Part shown: in pieces, positions 1 to 6,572 of the stretch
How the letters are laid out: every line of letters begins with the position of its first letter
Position numbering within the stretch: the first letter of the stretch is position 1
Assembly (NCBI GenBank): GCA_036522595.1
Contig: DATDFL010000071.1
Location: 1 to 7,058 of the forward strand
Source: AC-32 sp036522595
GTDB lineage: Bacteria; Actinomycetota; Thermoleophilia; Gaiellales; Gaiellaceae
DNA: 7,058 nucleotides
Reading direction: 5' to 3'
Made by a program: the position numbers and the translations under genes
The notes under the pieces: generated by a model
What the model saw: the letters and a program-made list of their open reading frames with translations, nothing else
Told to the model about the DNA's origin: nothing
Databases searched by the model: none

Positions 1-780
1 GAGCTCTTCGCGCAGGCTGCCGTCTCCGACGACCAGGAACCACGCGCGCGGCTCTTCGATCAGGTTCGCCACCCGCAGGAAGCGGTCGACGCGCTTGATT
101 GGCTCCAGGCGGCCGACGAGCGTCACAAGCGGAGCGTCGAGCGGGATCCCGAGAGCCCCGCGGAACGCCTCTCTACGGGCTTCACGCTCGTCCTCGGGAA
201 CGTCGAACCGGGACAGGTCGAACCCGAGCGGCACCACGACGATCTTCTCCACAGGCGCGACACCGAGCCGCACCAGGTCGTCGCGCACCTCCTCCGAGAC
301 GGCGATCAGGCGCGTGGTGAAGGTCGCAAGCAGCTTCTCGATCCACCGGAAGACGCCCGAGACGAACGGCGAGAAGTACCCGGTCAGCACGTGGCCGTGG
401 AACGTGTGGACGATCACCGGCGGCCGCGCTCGACCGGCGAGGAGCGCGGCCAGCCGGCCGAGGGCTCCGCCTTTGGCGGCATGCGTGTGGAGGATGTGGG
501 GACGCCAATCGCGGATCTGCCGTCTGAGGAAAAGGAGGGCGGCGAAATCGGCCAGGCCGATCTGCCGCCGAAGCGTGGGGAGGCTGATCGGCGTCACGCC
601 GAGCTCATCGGCCAGCGCGTCCATCGAGCCTTCACGGGGCGCCTCGCGGCCTCGGACGAGGCGAGTCTCGTAGCCACGGTCTTCCAGAAGCCGCGAGAGC
701 GTGATCGCCTGGATCGCCGGACCGCCGACGTTCAGGCGGGCAATCACGCGCAGGACACGGACATCGTCCCCGCTCGTCAC
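1..780 (-). CDS. Family 4 (GT-B fold) glycosyltransferase, C-terminus cut off by the window edge
   Basis: Probably transfers a sugar from a nucleotide-sugar donor to a growing lipid-linked glycan at the cytoplasmic face of the membrane. I translated 260 codons, open to the left edge. Visible marks: an N-terminal nucleotide-fold start with NVGGPA (residues 17-22), HTH at 98-100, VHTFHGH at 124-130, the linker-strand VSEEVRDDLV at 161-170, VPLGFD at 183-188, then the start of the C-terminal donor-binding domain with GRLEPIKRVD (223-232) and GDG (252-254). The usual E-x7-E donor motif lies beyond the window, so about 110-130 residues are missing. The start is GTG at 780-778, which overlaps the TGA of the upstream O-antigen ligase gene as GTGA; no strong Shine-Dalgarno is seen, so translational coupling is likely. 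Donor and acceptor sugars cannot be told from this sequence. Confidence 0.93.
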   Translation of the reverse strand, partial: MTSGDDVRVLRVIARLNVGGPAIQAITLSRLLEDRGYETRLVRGREAPREGSMDALADELGVTPISLPTLRRQIGLADFAALLFLRRQIRDWRPHILHTHAAKGGALGRLAALLAGRARPPVIVHTFHGHVLTGYFSPFVSGVFRWIEKLLATFTTRLIAVSEEVRDDLVRLGVAPVEKIVVVPLGFDLSRFDVPEDEREARREAFRGALGIPLDAPLVTLVGRLEPIKRVDRFLRVANLIEEPRAWFLVVGDGSLREEL

Positions 781-2690
781 GAGGCGTGGAGCGGGTTCAG
801 TGTTCGGACCCGGCGGCTTGCGGCTGCGGCCGCCGTGCGGTTTCCGGCCGCGCGTTCGGCCTCGGCGAGGGCCTCCCACGCCGTCCAGAGGTTCGGGTCG
901 CGCCTCGTGGCCTTGGCGGCCGGCTCGACCGCCTCGGCTTTCCGGCCGGCCTCGAGAAGGATCTCCGATTTCAGGATCAGCGGCTCCACCGACCAGGGGT
1001 TGATCCGGGCCGCCAGCGAGAGCGTGTTCACCGCACGCTGTGTCGAGGAAACGGATTGCTGTTCGCCTCGCTCCGTGAGCGTCGTCGCGAGGTACACGGG
1101 GATGGCTGCCACGGCCAGCAGGATCGCGCCGACGGCGAGCGCCGCGCGGTGCCGCCCCGGCGCCAGCCGGACGGTGGGCTCTCCGCCCGTAGCCGCGCAC
1201 GCGCCGATCGCGACGCCCGCGGGGAGGACGAACGCGGGTATCAACAAGAGCCACTCGAGCGATCCGTGCAGCACGAAATACGCAGCTGCACCTCCCAGCG
1301 AGACAGCTGCGAAACTGCCGACCGCCCTTCGTGCACGCGCGATCTGCACCAGGGGAAGCAGCAGCGCCGCGGCGAGAAGCAAGAACCCGACGAGCCCTGT
1401 CTCCGAGAGGGACGCGGCTTCCCAGGAGTGGGCATCGGTCACGCTTTCGTTGATCGCCCGATGCCGGAACCACGGGACCGCGAAGGCGCCGGAGCCCGTT
1501 CCCCCGAGCGGGTGCGCCTCGAACGTGTGGGCGGCGACGCGCCAGTAGTCGTAGCGGTTCGACGTCGCGTTTCCGAACCGGCTCGCGTCTGCGGTACGGG
1601 CTTGCTCGGGATGCGAGAACTCGTGCCAGCGGGCCGAGATCCAGGTATCGGGCCGGCCGTAGTGGACGGAGAACGCGGCCACACCGACGATCCCGATACA
1701 AGCCCACACGGCGATCGCAGCTACGCCTCGATGCTTGGCGGTCACTCGCGAGCTTTGCTCGACTGAGGCAAGCAAGGCGACGACGACCGCAGCCGCGCCC
1801 ATCGCGACGGCGGCAGCCCAGCCGCGCGAGGTTGCGTCCGAGGCGACCTCACCGGGTCGCCCTCCGGTGATCCGGCCGGCGAGGAGCGCAACGGGAAGCG
1901 CCACGGCCGCCAGGGTAAGAGCGAAGCGCCCCCTCGCGGTCGCAAGCGCCACGCACACGGCCAGGGTCGCGACCAGAGCGATCGCCGCTCCGCGGCTCAG
2001 CGTCATCAGCCCCTGGGACAGCGCCAACGCCGCAAGGGCGGCCACGAGCGCGCGCCCCAGCGGTCTGATCCGGTCGGCGGCGGCTCCGGCCAGCAAGGGC
2101 GGCACGCCGAGGAACAAGAGACCGGCGGACCCGTTCGCATAGTCGATCGGCCAGGAAAGACGGGTGTTCGCGAATATGGCGGTCGAACCGGCGAGCAGTT
2201 TCACCTCGACCGTCAGCGCCAACACGGCGCCGGCGAGCGCTAAGGCGATCCCAACGGCTCGCGCGGAGGAGACGCGAGCGGCGTACGAGGCGCCGACGAT
2301 CGCCGCCAGGAACAGCAGCGCGAGGCGGGCGACGCTTTCCACGGTGGCGTCCGGGGAGGCGGACCAGGCAAGCGAGCACGCGTTCCAGGCGACGAAGGCA
2401 AAGAGCGCGCCGAGCGCCGGCCAAGCGGACCGCGGGACGGCTGGGACGCTCCCGACAGCGGCCAGGACAGCGAGGCCGATGGAGGTCCCGACCGTGACCG
2501 GGGCCCAGTCTTCCGGGATGATCCCGCCCCCGCGAAATGCCAGCAACAGCCCGAGCCCGAGCAGAATGACCGGAGGGATCGTGAACGCGGCGCCGGCGAG
2601 CGGACGAGACCTCGCCGCTGCCGGAGCGACCCTCTCCGCCGGCTCAACTGCGTTCAGTCTCGCTTGCCCAGGCCGCGCTTCGTGAGCCAT
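777..2690 (-). CDS. O-antigen ligase/polymerase family membrane protein (Wzy/WaaL type) with C-terminal TPR-like region
   Basis: Likely acts on the outer face of the cytoplasmic membrane, either polymerising glycan repeat units or transferring a finished glycan from undecaprenyl diphosphate to an acceptor. The 637-residue protein has about a dozen or more hydrophobic segments between residues 38 and 536. Family marks: LSRG at 231-234 after a membrane segment; a large external loop (about 342-428) with RYDYWR (379-384), the glycine motif GGTGSGAF (396-403), and DAHSWEAASLSETGLVG (419-435), whose histidine 421 matches the conserved His of this family. Residues about 555-634 read as TPR-like helical pairs (NPWSVEPLILKSEILLEAG; DPNLWTAWEALAEAE), presumably outside the membrane. 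The ATG at 2690 is the first plausible start; it overlaps the upstream gene by 37 nt. The downstream glycosyltransferase starts within its stop codon. Ligase and polymerase cannot be separated by sequence alone. Confidence 0.9.
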   Translation of the reverse strand: MAHEARPGQARLNAVEPAERVAPAAARSRPLAGAAFTIPPVILLGLGLLLAFRGGGIIPEDWAPVTVGTSIGLAVLAAVGSVPAVPRSAWPALGALFAFVAWNACSLAWSASPDATVESVARLALLFLAAIVGASYAARVSSARAVGIALALAGAVLALTVEVKLLAGSTAIFANTRLSWPIDYANGSAGLLFLGVPPLLAGAAADRIRPLGRALVAALAALALSQGLMTLSRGAAIALVATLAVCVALATARGRFALTLAAVALPVALLAGRITGGRPGEVASDATSRGWAAAVAMGAAAVVVALLASVEQSSRVTAKHRGVAAIAVWACIGIVGVAAFSVHYGRPDTWISARWHEFSHPEQARTADASRFGNATSNRYDYWRVAAHTFEAHPLGGTGSGAFAVPWFRHRAINESVTDAHSWEAASLSETGLVGFLLLAAALLLPLVQIARARRAVGSFAAVSLGGAAAYFVLHGSLEWLLLIPAFVLPAGVAIGACAATGGEPTVRLAPGRHRAALAVGAILLAVAAIPVYLATTLTERGEQQSVSSTQRAVNTLSLAARINPWSVEPLILKSEILLEAGRKAEAVEPAAKATRRDPNLWTAWEALAEAERAAGNRTAAAAASRRVRTLNPLHAS

Positions 2691-3178
2691 CCGGCGAACG
2701 CTAGCGCCACGGACAAAAGGCCGACCAGCAGCAGCCGCCCGGCGATGAACGGGCCGTTGCCTCCGCCGACCGACGCCCGCGCGCTGTTCTTAGGAGATGA
2801 GGGCCTGGTCGGATTTGTAAAAACGGGCTTGGGCTTCTTGTGACCCTTCGACCCTCGCTGCTGCTTCGAACCGGTCGAAGCTCCGCCCGTGGTCCCCGTT
2901 GTCGATCTTCCACCGGCCTGGTTAGCTGCGCGGCAGCTGCCCGCTAGCTGCTTCCGGGCCGCCAGCTTGAGACGCGCGAGCGTCAGGGGATCGCCGTACT
3001 GGTTGATCGAGCCGCTTCGAAGAAGGCGTTGGAGGTCGCCTCGAGAGTAGGAGCACTTGAGATGCCCGTTGCGGACGTAGTCGTTGTAGATCTGGGCCGG
3101 GTCAGCGGCGAGCGCTCCAGAGACCCAAGCGGCGGCCACGATGACCAGAACCACGACGAGGCTAGCGCGCGTGCGCAT
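2654..3178 (-). CDS. Small exported protein with signal peptide and C-terminal membrane anchor, function unknown
   Basis: I do not recognise a function. The 174-residue protein starts MRTRA, followed by a hydrophobic stretch (6-22) and a likely signal peptidase site after ALA at 22-24. A compact region (25-87) follows, containing IYNDYVRNG (30-38), YSRGDLQRLL (44-53), INQYGDPLT (58-66) and two cysteines (42, 82) that could form a disulfide once exported. Residues 88-142 are a low-complexity Gly/Ser/Thr/Lys linker, and 143-165 form a single hydrophobic segment ending in a basic tail (KRGLGKRD). It would therefore sit outside the cell, tethered at its C-terminus; no LPXTG motif is seen. The same frame is open upstream to 3478, but that part lies inside the WecA-like gene and is not protein-like; ATG at 3178 gives a proper signal peptide. 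It overlaps the WecA-like stop by 17 nt and the ligase start by 37 nt. The DYxxNG...YSxxDL pattern resembles hypothetical proteins I recall from Thermoleophilia (memory, unverified). Confidence 0.82.
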   Translation of the reverse strand: MRTRASLVVVLVIVAAAWVSGALAADPAQIYNDYVRNGHLKCSYSRGDLQRLLRSGSINQYGDPLTLARLKLAARKQLAGSCRAANQAGGRSTTGTTGGASTGSKQQRGSKGHKKPKPVFTNPTRPSSPKNSARASVGGGNGPFIAGRLLLVGLLSVALAFAGWLTKRGLGKRD

Positions 3179-4241
3179 GCTCCGCGATCCGTTCGAGCGG
3201 TGGATGCTCCTGGCGGACGGGCAAGACGGCAACTGCCGGGGCTTCCCGCACAAGCGCCAAACGCGCGCCGACCCCGACCAGCAGCGCGACGACGGTGCCG
3301 CCGGCGGCGCCCGCCACGAGCGGATCCGAGAACGCGACGACGAGCAGCGCCATCCCGGCGCAAGCGCCGGCCAGCAGGAGCAGCACGGCCACGGCCTGAC
3401 GTTCGCCAAGCCCGACGTAGACGAGTCGATGCGAGAGGTGGTCCCGTCCGCCTCGCCAGATCGGCCGCCCCTCCACAAGGCGCACGAGGATCACGAGTGA
3501 CGTGTCCAGGATCGGCAGTCCGAGGATGAGCAGCGGCGCGACCACGGTCGCGGAGGCGCCGCCTGCGCCGGCAGGGCTCGCGAGCAGCGCGCAGGCTCCG
3601 ACGAGCAAGCCGAGCAGGAGCGCCCCGGAGTCGCCCATGAAGACCGCCGCGGGCCCCCTCCGGTAGTTCAACGGCAGGAAGCCGACGCTCGCGCCTGCCA
3701 CGGCGCACGCCATGACGCGCACCGAGCCCGACTGGCTGACGAACAGCGTCGTGAGAGCGAGTGTCCCCGAGGCGATTGCCGCCGTCCCGGCTGCAAGGCC
3801 GTCGATGTTGTCGAGCAGGTTGAAGCTGTTCATCGCCGCCATGAGCACGAAGGTCCCGACCGGCACCGCGGCCGCGGCCGGCAGCCAGGAGGGGCGGATC
3901 ACCGCCGCGGTGCCGGCAGCGATCGCGAGCTGGCCCGCGAACTTCGTCCCCGGACCGATCACGGCGTTGTCGTCCGCAAGCCCGACGAGAAACGCGGCGA
4001 TTCCCGCGAGCGCGACGTCTCGCGTCGGGCGATCGAGGGCTCTGCCGCCTCCTGCGAGAATCAGAGCTAGGAGAAAGCCGCCGAGGATCCCGAAACCCCC
4101 GACCAGCGGCGTCGACTTGCAATGCCATCGGTCGGCGACGGGCATGGAGACAGGACCGGGAAGGCGCGTCAAGGCGAGGCTGCCAACCAAGCTCGCGACC
4201 GCTCCCACGATCAGGCCGAGAGCCGCCGTCACCAGCTCCAT
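3162..4241 (-). CDS. Polyprenyl-phosphate sugar-1-phosphate transferase (WecA/TagO/MraY superfamily)
   Basis: Transfers a sugar-1-phosphate from a UDP-sugar (probably a HexNAc) to undecaprenyl phosphate, the committed first step of a lipid-linked glycan. From the ATG at 4241 the protein is 359 residues, typical for the family, with about ten or eleven membrane segments. Superfamily motifs are all present: KSTPLVGG (42-49), the Mg-binding DD at 90-91 in GLADD followed by PGTKFAGQ, NSFNLLDNIDGLAAG (138-152, with N138, N141, D144, D147), FMGDSG (201-206, D204) and GRDHLSHRL (265-273), the WecA-like histidine motif. A GTG at 4277 would add 12 residues (VGPPICGRRCWM without membrane character); neither start has a good Shine-Dalgarno, and ATG at 4241 is preferred because it opens directly at the first membrane helix. 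Its stop overlaps the next gene by 17 nt. The sequence favours the WecA/TagO branch over peptidoglycan MraY, also because the neighbours are surface-glycan genes. Confidence 0.92.
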   Translation of the reverse strand: MELVTAALGLIVGAVASLVGSLALTRLPGPVSMPVADRWHCKSTPLVGGFGILGGFLLALILAGGGRALDRPTRDVALAGIAAFLVGLADDNAVIGPGTKFAGQLAIAAGTAAVIRPSWLPAAAAVPVGTFVLMAAMNSFNLLDNIDGLAAGTAAIASGTLALTTLFVSQSGSVRVMACAVAGASVGFLPLNYRRGPAAVFMGDSGALLLGLLVGACALLASPAGAGGASATVVAPLLILGLPILDTSLVILVRLVEGRPIWRGGRDHLSHRLVYVGLGERQAVAVLLLLAGACAGMALLVVAFSDPLVAGAAGGTVVALLVGVGARLALVREAPAVAVLPVRQEHPPLERIAEHAHAR

Positions 4242-4335
4242 CCAGCAACGCCGACCGCAGATCGGCGGACCCACCACACGCGCCCGATGATGCCAGGTCC
4301 GATGTGCTCTGTCGACTTCAGGAAACGTCAGATTT
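4242..4335. other. The only gap inside the minus-strand gene cluster
   Basis: These 94 bases lie between the stop of the family 2 glycosyltransferase and the preferred ATG of the WecA-like gene (58 bases if its GTG at 4277 is used). I see no convincing promoter: a CTGACG on the minus strand (4330-4325) resembles a -35 but has no good -10 at a suitable distance. There is no hairpin followed by a T-tract on the minus strand. Read-through from upstream is the simplest reading. Confidence 0.5.
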
Positions 4336-5298
4336 TTATGGGTCCACCTGCGCCTCGGGCTCCGGCCCGAGGGTCCGCTGCAGGTTCAGCCGAATAATCT
4401 CCTTCTGGGCTTCGAAGAGGTCGTGCGAGCGCTCGGCGAGGAGCTTCTCGGTCGCCGTCCGGCGCTCCCGGCTGAGCACGGCAAGCTGCGGGGAAACCCG
4501 CAGCAGTGCTGGGAACTGCTCCCAATACGAGATCTCGATCAAGCCGTCCTCGAGGTAATAGTCGAAGTCGTCGGGCTCGATTCGGTCAGCCCAGCGGTCG
4601 AAGAAGAGACGGAAGTTCCGAGGATCGAGGGCGTAGTCGCGGGTTGCGGACTCGAGGTGGTAGAGGACGCTCTCGTGGCAGTAATGGTTTTCGTAGCCGA
4701 GACTGCGCAACCGCAGGCAGAGGTCAACGTCCTCGTAACCGTTGAGAAACGCTGAATCGAAGCCACCGCACTCCTCGAAGAGTTCCCGCCTAATGAGAGC
4801 GCACGCGGCCGTGACGACCTGGAACGCGCGGGACCTGTTCACCGCCGGATGCGAGGCCGGAAAGCCCGCGTAGAGGTGATGCGGATGGCGGTCCCTCGAG
4901 AAGACGACTCCCGCATGCTGGATTGTGTCGTTCGGGAAGAGAAGCTTCGCACCGACCATCCCGATGCGGTCGCGTTCGGCGGCGTACTCGAGGAGCGCGT
5001 CGAGCCAGCCGGCCTGCGGCAGCGTGTCGTTGTTGAGGAGGACGAGCCATTCGCCCGTGGCCGCGGCCGCGCCATCATTGCAAGAGACGGCGAAGCAGGT
5101 GTTTCGTGAGTGGCGCACAGTCCTGACGCGGTCGCCATACGACTCGAGCGTCTCGACCGTGTCGTCCGTCGACCCGTCATCCACCACGAGCAGCTCGACC
5201 TCCACGGTGGCGGGCGGGGAGGCCAGGAGCGTGTCGAGGCACTGCCGCGTCAATGCCGCTCGGTTGTGAACGGGAACGACAACCGAGCACGTAGTCAC
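4336..5298 (-). CDS. Family 2 (GT-A fold) glycosyltransferase, rhamnosyltransferase-like
   Basis: Inverting glycosyltransferase likely to extend the lipid-linked glycan in the cytoplasm. The protein has 320 residues from a GTG start. Marks in order: VVVPVHNR (6-13), VVDDGSTDDT (38-47) for nucleotide binding, the metal-binding NND at 89-91 in LLNNDTLP, VGAKLLFPNDTIQHAG (115-130), and GGFDSAFLNGYEDVDLCLR (178-196), where the E189-D190 pair is the usual catalytic base region of rhamnosyltransferase-like members. The C-terminal 50 residues are charged and helical. The frame is open upstream to 5472, but the first 58 codons lie within the sulfotransferase gene and look random. GTG at 5298 is chosen because the conserved fold starts three residues later, it forms a GTGA overlap with the preceding stop, and a GAGG sits 6 nt upstream. 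Donor sugar is unknown. Confidence 0.92.
   Translation of the reverse strand: MTTCSVVVPVHNRAALTRQCLDTLLASPPATVEVELLVVDDGSTDDTVETLESYGDRVRTVRHSRNTCFAVSCNDGAAAATGEWLVLLNNDTLPQAGWLDALLEYAAERDRIGMVGAKLLFPNDTIQHAGVVFSRDRHPHHLYAGFPASHPAVNRSRAFQVVTAACALIRRELFEECGGFDSAFLNGYEDVDLCLRLRSLGYENHYCHESVLYHLESATRDYALDPRNFRLFFDRWADRIEPDDFDYYLEDGLIEISYWEQFPALLRVSPQLAVLSRERRTATEKLLAERSHDLFEAQKEIIRLNLQRTLGPEPEAQVDP
4353..4372. repeat. Perfect 8-bp inverted repeat with 4-base loop near the end of the GT2 gene
   Basis: The arms CCTCGGGC and GCCCGAGG flank the loop TCCG, giving a strong GC hairpin in the mRNA about 15 bases before the GT2 stop codon. It is not a rho-independent terminator for the minus-strand transcript, because no run of T follows within that strand; the nearby run is A. 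It may be only a by-product of the codons for LGPEPE, or an mRNA stability element. Confidence 0.5.
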
Positions 5299-6503
5299 AG
5301 CGAACCTCGGCGGCCAATTTTGCGCAGATGATCCTTGAACGCCCAGTAGCGCTGACCCGTTCTCCAGAGCCGGGTTGATCTCATCCAATCGAGCTCTATA
5401 CGCAGCGCCTCGATCCCCGTAGTGAGTGTCTCCTCCGTCTCGCGTCTCCAGGCGTCCATCTCCCGCCGCCACGCATGACCAGCGTCTAGAGCCTTGCGGC
5501 GCTCCTCAAGCTCTTCGTCTCGCTCGGCGAGAAGCTCCTCGAGGTTAGCGACGATCTCGCGGAGCTCGATCGGCTCGCCCACGCGAACCTCGAGCTGGAC
5601 CCGAAGCGCATCGACCTCCGCGCGCGCGCGCGACAGCTCGAGCCGAAGGTGTTCCAGCTCGCACCGCTGGGCCGCCAGCGTGTCCGGCAGCTCCTCTTTG
5701 TCCAACCCTACTTCGGACCTGACCTCTTCCACACGGGGCGTCGACCGTGCCGCGTCGAGGAGCCGTTCATACAGCTCTTGAACACTCGGGGCAAGTTCGC
5801 GCGTCGACGAGTTGGCAACGGGCGCAGGTGAATCATTGGCACGGTCTACCCAGCTGATCGCAACCCGCGACGCGTCAAGGCCGAACCCTCGCGCGAGCCG
5901 GCACAGCTCGGGCCGAGGATCACTGCGGTAGGCGTCGTAGTGCGTTACTACACAGCTCTCCCCGGCGAGCTCGAGCAAGGTTGCGTAGTACTCCTCCCAG
6001 AGGCGAACAACCTGTTGCGGAGCGACTCCCTGTCCCGCAAGTGAACCGGCGACTTCGCGCGGGTCTCGAACGCAAACGAGCACGCGGACGTCCCCGAACA
6101 GCTCGCGCCAGAAAGGCAGTGTCAGAGAGTTGCGGGGATCCGACCAGCCCCAAGGCTCAGCGAGAGCCAGTGCCTCTGCCGTCGCAGCGGCCTGCTGCCG
6201 TAACTGCGCAACGTCGGCAAAGTGAATCCAATCGCGGCCCCGGGGCGGCGACGACCAGTCGGCGCCGACCGCCTGCAGAATCTGTTCATTCAGGTGTGAG
6301 AAGCGTCCTGCTGCGTCGTGTCCTGGCGGCTCCTCACCGATGGGCCCAAAGTCGACGCCAATTCCCCCGAGAAGCCTGCACACCAGTGGCATCCCGGAGT
6401 AGGGCATTCCGGCGATGCAGATCGGCACCAGCGGTTTTATAGCTTGTTTGCCATCGAGAGGCGCTTGCGTGTGACCAAATGGCATCAGACGCGTCGGTGT
6501 CAT
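5295..6503 (-). CDS. Sulfotransferase-like protein with C-terminal coiled coil
   Basis: Resembles bacterial PAPS-dependent sulfotransferases that decorate glycans. In 402 residues: IAGMPYSGMPL (30-40) occupies the place of the 5'-phosphosulfate loop; WGWSDPRNSLTLPFW (118-132) is a family signature; VLVCVRDPREVAGSL (141-155) matches the 3'-phosphate motif, with R146 and S154 spaced eight apart as in characterised enzymes. In the first loop the usual Lys/Arg before SG is Tyr35 and the usual Thr after it is Met38, so activity is uncertain. Residues about 268-340 form a Glu/Arg/Leu-rich coiled coil, and the end carries STRLWRTGQRYWAFKD (376-391), a Trp/Arg tail of a kind I recall on glycan-cluster enzymes. 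ATG at 6503 is used; ATG at 6485 or GTG at 6428 are possible, and no start has a good Shine-Dalgarno. First gene of the cluster; its TGA overlaps the next GTG. Confidence 0.8.
   Translation of the reverse strand: MTPTRLMPFGHTQAPLDGKQAIKPLVPICIAGMPYSGMPLVCRLLGGIGVDFGPIGEEPPGHDAAGRFSHLNEQILQAVGADWSSPPRGRDWIHFADVAQLRQQAAATAEALALAEPWGWSDPRNSLTLPFWRELFGDVRVLVCVRDPREVAGSLAGQGVAPQQVVRLWEEYYATLLELAGESCVVTHYDAYRSDPRPELCRLARGFGLDASRVAISWVDRANDSPAPVANSSTRELAPSVQELYERLLDAARSTPRVEEVRSEVGLDKEELPDTLAAQRCELEHLRLELSRARAEVDALRVQLEVRVGEPIELREIVANLEELLAERDEELEERRKALDAGHAWRREMDAWRRETEETLTTGIEALRIELDWMRSTRLWRTGQRYWAFKDHLRKIGRRGSL
5305..5308 (-). promoter_or_regulatory. Ribosome binding site deciding the GTG start at 5298
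   Basis: On the minus strand, GAGG at 5308-5305 lies 6 nt before the GTG at 5298. It sits within the last codons of the sulfotransferase-like gene. Together with the GTGA stop/start overlap it supports this start over the upstream ATG at 5472. Confidence 0.45.
5619..5632. repeat. (CG)7 dinucleotide run within the sulfotransferase gene
   Basis: Seven uninterrupted CG units encode the SRARA stretch (residues 291-295) of the coiled coil. Such runs can adopt left-handed DNA and can slip, but in GC-rich coding DNA this may simply reflect codon use. Confidence 0.6.
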
Positions 6504-6530
6504 GTGTGGCCAACGTCACGCCCCTCGGCC

Positions 6531-6558
6531 CTGGAAGCGCGTCCGACGGGGCTAGGGT
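6531..6558 (+). promoter_or_regulatory. Possible promoter for the methyltransferase gene
   Basis: CTGGAA at 6531-6536 and TAGGGT at 6553-6558 are separated by 16 bases; TAGGGT fits the TAnnnT -10 pattern common in actinobacteria. Transcription would start about 8 bases before the ATG at 6573, giving an almost leaderless mRNA, in line with the lack of a Shine-Dalgarno. The complement, TACCCT with CTGAAA 18 bases upstream (6578-6583), could serve the minus-strand cluster. Both are pattern matches only. Confidence 0.27.
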
Positions 6559-6572
6559 AATTTCCGGTCGCG

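Noticed and set aside
391..1548. Long plus-strand frame (385 codons) and a second one at 786-1766
   Set aside because: They lie antisense to the clear O-antigen ligase and GT4 genes. Their translations are Arg/Ala/Ser-rich without motifs, as expected from high third-position GC on the other strand.
3179..3478. Upstream extension of the small exported protein to 3478
   Set aside because: It lies within the WecA-like gene, has no recognisable character, and would bury the signal peptide inside the protein.
2983..4248. Minus-strand frame of 421 codons overlapping the WecA-like gene
   Set aside because: It is extremely Arg-rich with no fold-like pattern, while the other minus frame carries every WecA/MraY motif. 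It is an out-of-frame shadow.
4353..4372. Intrinsic terminator at the end of the GT2 gene
   Set aside because: The stem is strong, but on the transcribed strand it is followed by A-rich rather than T-rich sequence and it lies inside the coding region.
5299..5472. Upstream extension of the GT2 gene to an ATG at 5472
   Set aside because: It overlaps the 3' part of the sulfotransferase-like gene, is not protein-like, and the conserved GT2 start begins right after the GTG at 5298.
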